A stretch of 5,421 bases of DNA, from the NCBI GenBank assembly GCA_964439745.1, contig CAYTQK010000226.1, forward strand, positions 1-5,421. Direction: 5' to 3'. Under the pieces are notes generated by a model. That model did no database searches, was not told the origin of the DNA, and was given only the letters and a program-made list of their open reading frames with translations. This DNA comes from CAYTQK01 sp964439745 (lineage in GTDB: Bacteria; Desulfobacterota; Desulfobacteria; Desulfobacterales; Desulfosudaceae). Every line of letters starts with the position of its first letter. The first letter of the stretch is position 1. The translations under genes were made by a program, and so were the position numbers. Shown here piece after piece: positions 1 to 4,542 of the stretch.

Positions 1-2
1 AT

Positions 3-320
3 AACCGCGTCCTGGGCGAATACAGTGATTTTGATTTTTCCTCCCTGCCCACCCTGGATCTGCTCGAGGAGGTCCAGAAAACCCTGGGGTACCGATTGTC
101 TCTGGACAACCTGGCCGGCCAGACCCTGGGGGCCGAAAAAAGCGCCGACGGCCTGCAGGCCCTGCGCTGGTGGCGGCAGGGAGAGATCGAGAAAATCGTC
201 GCTTACTGCCGCCAGGACGTGGCGCTGACCCGGGATCTCTATCTGTACGGCCGGGACAACCGGTTTCTGCTCTTTTCCAACAAGGCCCGGCAGACGGTGC
301 GGGTGCCGGTATGCTGGTAG
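3..320 (+). CDS. C-terminal end of an RNase H-like (DEDDy) exonuclease-domain protein, probably a YprA/YprB-type helicase fusion (5' partial)
   Basis: An open frame enters from the left edge and ends at TAG 318-320, giving 105 residues without their start. The end of a 3'-5' exonuclease fold is visible: a TLDLLEEVQKTLGYRLSLDNLA helix region, then SADGLQALRWWRQGE, then AYCRQDVALTRDLYLYG. YCRQD matches the YxxxD motif III of DEDDy exonucleases, with Tyr and Asp as expected catalytic and metal-binding residues. The layout resembles the RNase_H_2/YprB family. In many deltaproteobacteria, as I recall, this domain is fused to the C-terminus of a YprA-like DEAD/DEAH helicase, so the missing part may be a large helicase involved in nucleic-acid processing. 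That fusion is inference. The gene is probably unrelated to the aro operon: almost 400 nt and a terminator separate them. Its upstream metal-binding motifs are outside the window. Confidence 0.72.
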   Translation, partial: NRVLGEYSDFDFSSLPTLDLLEEVQKTLGYRLSLDNLAGQTLGAEKSADGLQALRWWRQGEIEKIVAYCRQDVALTRDLYLYGRDNRFLLFSNKARQTVRVPVCW

Positions 321-359
321 GAAGGGTCACACGGACAGCCGCCGCCATGACGCCGCCAG

Positions 360-397
360 CCTGCCGGCGATGTGTTTGGCAGGCGGCCGCCGGCAGG
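360..397. repeat. GC-rich inverted repeat downstream of the helicase/exonuclease gene
   Basis: A perfect 10-bp inverted repeat: CCTGCCGGCG at 360-369 and CGCCGGCAGG at 388-397, separated by 18 nt. A competing stem, GCCTGCC 359-365 with GGCAGGC 378-384, uses the same left arm. It lies 40 nt after the stop of the upstream gene. No T-run follows, so it is not a standard intrinsic terminator. It could protect the 3' end of the upstream mRNA or slow polymerase ahead of Rho action. Function unknown. Confidence 0.5.
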
Positions 398-411
398 GTT
401 GGAAAAAGTGC

Positions 412-440
412 TTGACATTTGATTTTTTATCGGGTAGGCA
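412..440 (+). promoter_or_regulatory. Candidate sigma70-type promoter of the aro operon
   Basis: A perfect TTGACA -35 box lies at 412-417. At a 17-nt spacing the -10 position (435-440) reads TAGGCA, which keeps only the first TA of the consensus. The predicted start near 445-450 would leave a short untranslated stretch before the leader ORF ribosome site at 472-476, as expected for an attenuated operon. The poor -10 makes this tentative; it may need an activator, or the true promoter may lie elsewhere in 400-470. Confidence 0.4.
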
Positions 441-471
441 GTCATGAGAAATTCAATCAACAGCGGCGAAC

Positions 472-476
472 AGGGA
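472..476 (+). promoter_or_regulatory. Ribosome binding site that favours the upstream start of the leader peptide
   Basis: AGGGA at 472-476 lies 7 nt before ATG 484-486. The in-frame ATG at 517 has only AAGGA (499-503) at an over-long 13-nt spacing. The start codon at 484 also falls in the 6-nt loop of a small potential hairpin (TTGCC 478-482 with GGCAA 489-493), which would leave it exposed. Confidence 0.5.
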
Positions 477-483
477 TTTGCCG

Positions 484-597
484 ATGTTGGCAACTTCTAA
501 GGATCATACGCAGCAGATGAAATCGACACTTTGGACGGATAAGTTTTATTTTTTTTATTTCTGGTATTTTTATACCTGTCCGTCCGGGGTGCGCTGA
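484..597 (+). CDS. Aromatic amino acid leader peptide (attenuator peptide), 37 residues
   Basis: This short ORF would serve as a translation sensor rather than a functional protein. From ATG 484 to TGA 595-597 it encodes 37 residues. The core is FYFFYFWYFY at residues 21-30 (codons 544-573): five Phe, four Tyr and one Trp with nothing between them. A second Trp is at residue 17 (532-534). The coding DNA of the run is almost all A/T in a GC-rich window, yet in frame it gives only aromatic residues, with no Leu, Ile, Lys or Asn. The family precedents are the E. coli pheA, pheST and trp leader peptides, which carry clustered Phe or Trp codons. The ORF ends 30 nt before an intrinsic terminator and 118 nt before the first aro gene. 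Start 484 is chosen for its AGGGA site; ATG 517 would give a 26-residue version that keeps every aromatic codon. Expression is not demonstrated. Confidence 0.88.
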   Translation: MLATSKDHTQQMKSTLWTDKFYFFYFWYFYTCPSGVR

Positions 598-664
598 TAC
601 GATTGCCGAAGACAACCAGTAAACACGAGCCGCGGGCGGAAAAACCCCGCGGCTTTTTTGTTTT
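527..664 (+). promoter_or_regulatory. Transcription attenuator responding to aromatic amino acids (leader RNA with alternative pairings)
   Basis: Three pairings can be drawn. Segment 1 (527-541) pairs with segment 2 (577-591) over 15 consecutive bp, four of them G-U, with a 35-nt loop that holds the ten aromatic codons. Segment 2 can instead pair with segment 3: TCCGTCCG 579-586 with CGGGCGGA 633-640, 8 bp with one G-U, extendable past a one-base bulge to 587-588 with 630-631. Segment 3 pairs with segment 4 to make the terminator (628-636 with 646-654). This is the trp/phe-type logic. A ribosome stalled at the first aromatic codons covers segment 1 and frees segment 2 to form the antiterminator, so the operon is read. 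A ribosome that reaches the stop at 595 covers segment 2, so the terminator forms. With no translation, 1:2 and 3:4 both form, giving termination. The pairings are visible; the regulation is inferred and no energies were calculated. Confidence 0.82.
628..664 (+). terminator. Rho-independent terminator (attenuator stem 3:4) before the aro operon
   Basis: AGCCGCGGG (628-636) and CCCGCGGCT (646-654) form a perfect 9-bp, mostly G/C stem around a 9-nt loop. A T-tract follows at 654-659, then G and four more T. It points toward the aro genes and lies 52 nt before their first start codon, with no annotated protein gene just upstream other than the leader ORF. This position fits an attenuator rather than a simple end-of-gene terminator. 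Confidence 0.88.
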
Positions 665-701
665 CTGCGCGGGGGAAACGCCGGGCCCGGTTTACGCAAC
701 C

Positions 702-707
702 AAGGAG
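702..707 (+). promoter_or_regulatory. Strong ribosome binding site of the ADH synthase gene
   Basis: AAGGAG at 702-707 stands 8 nt before ATG 716. It is beyond the terminator and is not part of either alternative attenuator structure, so control appears to act on transcription and not on this ribosome site. Confidence 0.75.
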
Positions 708-715
708 AAAGAGCC

Positions 716-1519
716 ATGACAATTTTGGGCAAGAAAATCAGGATGGAACGGCTGATCAACCGCAACACCGGTAAAACGGTTATTGTCCCCATGGACCACG
801 GCGTGTCGGTGGGGCCCATTGCCGGCGTGACCAACATTCGCGAGGCGGTCGGTCTGGTGGCCCAGGGCGGCGCCAACGCGGTGGTGGAGCACAAGGGGCA
901 GGTCAGCAAGGGACATCGGGGCGAAGGCAGGGATATCGGGCTGATCATTCACCTGTCCGCCTCGACCAACCTGTCGCCGTACCCCCACGCCAAAACCCTG
1001 GTGTGCAGCGTGGAAGAGGCGGTCAAGCTGGGCGCGGACGGGGTTTCCATCCATGTCAATCTCGGCAACGGCGATGAAAAGCAGATGCTCAACGATTTCG
1101 GCCGGGTCAGCGCCGAGGCCCGGGAGTGGGGCATTCCGCTGCTGGCCATGATTTATCCCCGGGGGGATAAGATCACGGACGAATACGAGGTGGCGGTGGT
1201 CAAGCACGCCGCCCGGGTGGGGGATGAGCTGGGCGCGGACATCGTCAAGGTCTCCTACACCGGCAGCCGGGAAACCTTCCAGGAGGTTGTGGCCGGCTGC
1301 GGTATCCCGGTGGTCATCGCCGGCGGAGAAAAAATGGATTCCGACCGGGAGATCCTGGAAGTGGTCAAGGGGGCGGTGGATGCCGGCGGCGCCGGGGTCT
1401 CCATCGGCCGCAACGTGTTTCAGCATGATCGCCCGGATCGCATGGTGGCGGCCATCTCCGCGGTGGTCAACGAGGGGGTCGGTGTTGACGAGGCCCTGGC
1501 CATGCTGGGACAGAAATAG
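716..1519 (+). CDS. aroA': 2-amino-3,7-dideoxy-D-threo-hept-6-ulosonate (ADH) synthase, archaeal-type first step of aromatic biosynthesis
   Basis: This 267-residue protein belongs to the class I aldolase (FbaB/DeoC-like) family. It should join L-aspartate semialdehyde to a 6-deoxy-5-ketofructose 1-phosphate-derived unit to give ADH, replacing DAHP synthase. Visible motifs are VPMDHGVSVGPIAG (about 24-37), AMIYPRGD (144-151), DIVKVSYTG (175-183) and a C-terminal phosphate-binding AGGAGVSIGRNVFQ (223-236). Schiff-base Lys178, Asp27 and Tyr147 each sit exactly six positions before the catalytic Lys184, Asp33 and Tyr153 that I recall for Methanocaldococcus MJ0400, which supports ADH synthase over an ordinary FBP aldolase. 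The immediate downstream partner, 3-dehydroquinate synthase II, decides the assignment. It is the first gene after the attenuator and is preceded by AAGGAG. No feedback (ACT) domain is seen. A plain aldolase is the less likely alternative. Confidence 0.93.
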   Translation: MTILGKKIRMERLINRNTGKTVIVPMDHGVSVGPIAGVTNIREAVGLVAQGGANAVVEHKGQVSKGHRGEGRDIGLIIHLSASTNLSPYPHAKTLVCSVEEAVKLGADGVSIHVNLGNGDEKQMLNDFGRVSAEAREWGIPLLAMIYPRGDKITDEYEVAVVKHAARVGDELGADIVKVSYTGSRETFQEVVAGCGIPVVIAGGEKMDSDREILEVVKGAVDAGGAGVSIGRNVFQHDRPDRMVAAISAVVNEGVGVDEALAMLGQK

Positions 1520-1543
1520 AATCTCGAAAAAAAGGAGAGCGGG

Positions 1544-2536
1544 ATGCGCAAGATCTGGGTCAAGGTCGACCCCTGGGATAAGAAGATGGTCACCACCGCC
1601 CTGGAAGGCGGAGCCGACGGAGTGCTGGTGCCGCCGGGATACGCGGATACTGTCCGCCAGCTGGGCCGGATCGACACCATCGCCGAAGACGGGGACTGGA
1701 AGCTGGGCGAAGACGTGGTCTTTTTTGAAATCAACTCCAGCGAGGACGAGGAGGAGATCATCCGGCTGGCGCGGGAGAAGAAGGTCATCCTGCAGTGTCC
1801 GGACTGGACCATTATTCCCCTGGAAAATCTCATCGCCCGGGGCGCGGAGGTCATCGCCCAGGTAAACGACGCCGAGGCGGCCCGGACCGCCTTCGGCATC
1901 CTGGAAAAGGGGGTCGGGCATATCCTGCTGGCGCCGCCCGGTCCGGCCGCCCTGAAGCAGGCCCTGGCCGCGGTCCGGGAATCGGCCATGGAAACGGCCC
2001 TGCAGACGGCGGTCATCACCGCCATTATCCCCGTGGGCATGGGCGACCGCGTTTGCGTGGACACCTGTACCGCCATGACCCAGGGGCAGGGCATGCTGGT
2101 GGGCAACAGCAGCAGCGCCCTGTTTCTGATTCATTCGGAAAGCGTGGTCAACCCCTATGTCTCGCCGCGGCCCTTCCGGATCAACGCCGGGCCGGTGCAT
2201 GCCTATACCCGCGTGCCCGGCGGCAAAACCCGCTATCTTTCCGAACTGGCCGCCGGTGATGCCATTTACGTTACCGATTTCCAGGGGCGGGTCACCGAGA
2301 GCGTGGTCGGCCGCCTGAAGATCGAAAAACGTCCCCTCATGCTGGTGACGGCGGAGGCCGACGGCCGGGAAGTGACCACCATCGTGCAGAACGCGGAAAC
2401 CATCCGGCTGGTGGATCCCGACGGCAAGCCCGTCTCGGTGGTCCAGTTGAAGCCGGAAGATCAGGTGCTGGTCTCCCTGGAAAGCGGCGGTCGGCACTTC
2501 GGCTACCGCATCGAAGAGACCATCACGGAAAAGTAA
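1544..2536 (+). CDS. aroB': 3-dehydroquinate synthase II (NAD-dependent, archaeal type)
   Basis: The product has 330 residues and belongs to the DHQ synthase II family (MJ1249 type), which is unrelated to classical AroB. It catalyses NAD+-dependent oxidative deamination of ADH followed by cyclisation to 3-dehydroquinate, in the cytoplasm. Family signatures include the N-terminal KIWVKVDPWDKKMVTTALEGG, IPVGMGDRVCVDTCT (162-176), GQGMLVGNSSSALFLIHSE (181-199), RPFRINAGPVHAYTRVPGG (209-227) and TRYLSELAAGD (229-239). The length suits archaeal and bacterial members, which are usually about 320-380 residues. The gene begins 24 nt after the ADH synthase stop, with AAGGAG (1532-1537) 6 nt before ATG. 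Pairing the two consecutive enzymes in one transcript makes a complete DHQ module. No frameshift or missing motif is evident. Confidence 0.95.
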   Translation: MRKIWVKVDPWDKKMVTTALEGGADGVLVPPGYADTVRQLGRIDTIAEDGDWKLGEDVVFFEINSSEDEEEIIRLAREKKVILQCPDWTIIPLENLIARGAEVIAQVNDAEAARTAFGILEKGVGHILLAPPGPAALKQALAAVRESAMETALQTAVITAIIPVGMGDRVCVDTCTAMTQGQGMLVGNSSSALFLIHSESVVNPYVSPRPFRINAGPVHAYTRVPGGKTRYLSELAAGDAIYVTDFQGRVTESVVGRLKIEKRPLMLVTAEADGREVTTIVQNAETIRLVDPDGKPVSVVQLKPEDQVLVSLESGGRHFGYRIEETITEK

Positions 2537-2550
2537 AACAGGGGACTGCC

Positions 2551-3648
2551 ATGGCTGACAAGGAGCAATCCAACACCGACGATCAGATCCGGGAAATACG
2601 GCGTTCCATCGACGAGCTGGATGAAAAGCTGCTGGGTCTGCTGAACGAACGGTTCGCGCTGGCCCGGAAAATCGGTCGGCGCAAGGCGGAAACCGGCAGT
2701 CGCATTGTGGACAAGGCCCGGGAAACCGCCATGATCGAAGCCCTGGTAGCGAAAAACCGGGGAGGGCTGGACGATGACATGGTCCGGCGGATTTTTACCG
2801 AGATTATCGCCGTCGGCCGGCAGGCCCAGGCCGCCCGGACCATCTCCTACCTGGGACCGGAAGCGACCTTTACCCACGCGGCCGCCCAGGGCTATTTCGG
2901 CGTGTTTGATCGCTATTTGCCCCAGGCCAGTATCAAGGATGTCTTTGACGAGGTGGAAAAGGGCAGCAGCGATTATGGCGTGGTGCCGGTGGAAAATTCA
3001 ATTGAAGGTGCCGTCAATCATACCCTGGATCTTTTCCCGGAGTCGAGTCTGCATATCTGCGCCGAGATTTACCTGGCCATTTCCCATGACCTGCTGTCGG
3101 TATCCGGCCGGATGGAAGAAATTAAAAGAATCTATTCCCATCCCCAGACCTTTGCCCAGTGCCGCAAATGGCTGCAGATGAACCTGCCGAACGCCGAACG
3201 GATCGAATGCGGCAGCAACGCCCAGGCGGCCACCCGGGCACTGGCGGATACCGGGGCCGCCGCCATTGCCGGCAGCCAGGCCGGCCGTTTCTACGATTTG
3301 TCCGTGGTGGCGCCCCGGATCCAGGATTTTGTCCGCAATACCACCCGCTTTCTGGTCATCGGCCGGGGCAAGATCCCCCCCACCGGCGAAGACAAGACGT
3401 CCATCATGTTTGTCACGGCCCATATACCGGGGGCGTTGTTTGCGGCCCTGGAGCCGCTTTCGCAGGCCGGCATCAACATGCTCAAACTGGAATCGCGGCC
3501 GGCCAAGTATGAAAACTGGAGCTATGTCTTTTTCGTGGATATCGAAGGACATATTGAAGAGCAGGCCGTCCGGGAGGCCCTGGCCCGGATGAAAACGGTC
3601 TGCCAGTTTCTCAAGGTCATCGGGTCTTATCCCATGGACCCGCAATAA
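2551..3648 (+). CDS. pheA: Bifunctional chorismate mutase / prephenate dehydratase (P-protein)
   Basis: At 365 residues this has the usual P-protein length. It converts chorismate to prephenate and then to phenylpyruvate, the precursor of Phe. Residues 11-95 are an AroQ-type chorismate mutase. Arg17, Arg34, Lys45, Arg57, Glu58 and Gln93 align with the E. coli active-site set Arg11, Arg28, Lys39, Arg51, Glu52 and Gln88. Residues 97-275 are the prephenate dehydratase: SYLGPEATFTHAAA, GVVPVENSIEGAVNHTLDLF, SHPQTFAQC and the catalytic NTTRF motif (263-267). Residues 282-360 form an ACT domain with GALFAALEPL and the ESRP motif (314-317) that binds Phe in relatives, so allosteric inhibition by Phe is likely. 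The gap from the previous gene is 14 nt, with AGGGGA 5 nt before ATG. Placing pheA between early and late trunk genes means Phe would act at enzyme level and, through the leader, at transcription. Confidence 0.97.
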   Translation: MADKEQSNTDDQIREIRRSIDELDEKLLGLLNERFALARKIGRRKAETGSRIVDKARETAMIEALVAKNRGGLDDDMVRRIFTEIIAVGRQAQAARTISYLGPEATFTHAAAQGYFGVFDRYLPQASIKDVFDEVEKGSSDYGVVPVENSIEGAVNHTLDLFPESSLHICAEIYLAISHDLLSVSGRMEEIKRIYSHPQTFAQCRKWLQMNLPNAERIECGSNAQAATRALADTGAAAIAGSQAGRFYDLSVVAPRIQDFVRNTTRFLVIGRGKIPPTGEDKTSIMFVTAHIPGALFAALEPLSQAGINMLKLESRPAKYENWSYVFFVDIEGHIEEQAVREALARMKTVCQFLKVIGSYPMDPQ

Positions 3649-3664
3649 AACCGGAAAAGGAAAT

Positions 3665-4492
3665 ATGCCTATTGATGCCGCCACCAGGCTGTACTGTGTT
3701 CTGGGTAACCCGGTGGCCCAGAGCAAAAGCCCGGTCATGCACAACGCCGCTTTTGCCGCCGTCGGCATCAACGGCGTCTACGTGGCCCTGGCCGTGTCCG
3801 ACATCGGTGCGGCCATGGCGGCCGTGCGGACCCTGGATATCGCTGGGGCCAGCGTGACCATCCCGCACAAGGTCTCTATCATGGCGCACCTGGAGGCGGT
3901 CGATGAGACCGCCCGCGCCATCGGCGCCGTCAATACCGTGGTCAACCGGGACGGCCGGCTGACTGGATACAACACCGACTGGCAGGGGGCCATGGACGCC
4001 CTGGGCGGAAAAACAGCTATCGACGGCAGGCAGGTACTGGTCCTGGGCGCCGGCGGGGCCGCCCGGGCCGTGGCCTACGGCATCAGGTCCCGGGGCGGCC
4101 GCCTGCTGGTGGCCAACCGGACCGCCTCCAGGGCGGAAGCGCTGGCTGGCGAATTCGGCGGCCGGGCGGTCTCGCAGGATCAGGCGGAAGCCCTGGTCGC
4201 CGGGGGAGGCGTCGACGTCCTCATCAACACCACTTCCGCGGGCATGGCCCCGGCCGTGGACGTCTGTCCCCTGTCCCCGGGGTGTCTGCGGCCGGAGATG
4301 ACGGTCATGGATATCGTTTACAACCCGCTGGAAACCCGCCTGCTGGAAGCGGCCCGGGCAGCCGGCTGCGTCACCGTGGACGGCCTGGCCATGTTCGTCT
4401 GCCAGGGGGCCCGCCAGTTCGAATACTGGACCGGCGTGGCGGCGCCGACGGCGATTATGCGGGAAGCGGTTTGGCAGGTGCTGACACAGTAA
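3665..4492 (+). CDS. aroE: Shikimate dehydrogenase (NADP-dependent)
   Basis: This 275-residue protein should reduce 3-dehydroshikimate to shikimate with NADPH. The N-terminal substrate domain carries GNPVAQSKSPVMHN (14-27, with Ser20 and Ser22 as shikimate-binding serines), SVTIPHK (63-69, catalytic Lys69), AVNTVV (88-93) and NTDW (103-106, catalytic Asp105). The Rossmann domain follows with GAGGAARA (128-135) and the NADP-discriminating NRT at 151-153, then INTTSAGM (187-194) and DIVYNPLET (216-224). MFVCQGARQFEYWTG (243-257) supplies the conserved Gln247. The sequence is full length with every key residue present. It begins 16 nt after pheA, with AAGGA (3657-3661) only 3 nt before ATG, a tight spacing that could lower translation. 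No better start is seen, because GNPVAQSKSP needs the N-terminal strand that begins just after this Met. YdiB-type relatives are less likely given the pathway context. Confidence 0.96.
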   Translation: MPIDAATRLYCVLGNPVAQSKSPVMHNAAFAAVGINGVYVALAVSDIGAAMAAVRTLDIAGASVTIPHKVSIMAHLEAVDETARAIGAVNTVVNRDGRLTGYNTDWQGAMDALGGKTAIDGRQVLVLGAGGAARAVAYGIRSRGGRLLVANRTASRAEALAGEFGGRAVSQDQAEALVAGGGVDVLINTTSAGMAPAVDVCPLSPGCLRPEMTVMDIVYNPLETRLLEAARAAGCVTVDGLAMFVCQGARQFEYWTGVAAPTAIMREAVWQVLTQ

Positions 4493-4505
4493 GAAGTTCC
4501 TGTAT

Positions 4506-4519
4506 CGGGGATATCCCCG
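4506..4519. repeat. 14-bp perfect palindrome in the aroE-aroA gap
   Basis: CGGGGATATCCCCG reads identically on both strands and lies in the 50-nt gap between aroE and aroA, starting 14 nt after the aroE stop. In RNA it forms a five-pair G/C stem with an ATAT loop. A purine-rich stretch follows instead of a T-run, so it is not an intrinsic terminator. It could be an mRNA processing or stability element or a protein-binding site. Confidence 0.45.
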
Positions 4520-4542
4520 GAAAAGCAACAACGGAAAAGAAT

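Noticed and set aside
444..500. An 18-residue ORF in another frame (ATG 444, TAA 498-500) overlapping the leader ORF start
   Set aside because: It has only two scattered Phe codons and a weak ribosome site, and its ATG falls about where transcription may begin. The 484-597 frame explains the region far better.
645..674. Alternative pairing of terminator arm CCCCGCG (645-651) with CGCGGGG (668-674)
   Set aside because: The partner is transcribed only after the termination site, so it is unlikely to decide termination. It could matter only in RNA that has already read through.
681..690. CCGGGCCCGG palindrome between the terminator and the ADH synthase ribosome site
   Set aside because: A 10-bp G/C palindrome can arise by chance in this composition, and it does not overlap AAGGAG or the start codon.
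441..715. T-box, riboswitch or tRNA-like element in the leader
   Set aside because: No T-box sequence, no tRNA cloverleaf and no recognised riboswitch core was seen; the leader peptide with attenuator accounts for the region.
692..2497. A 601-codon open frame on the minus strand opposite the first two aro genes
   Set aside because: It lies antisense to two strongly supported enzymes, is rich in His, Gly and Asp as expected from the complement of GC-biased codons, and shows no recognisable motif.
3617..4531. A 304-codon minus-strand frame opposite aroE (and another at 4318-5004)
   Set aside because: These are shadows of high-GC coding bias across aroE and aroA, with no family motifs and no ribosome sites consistent with genes.
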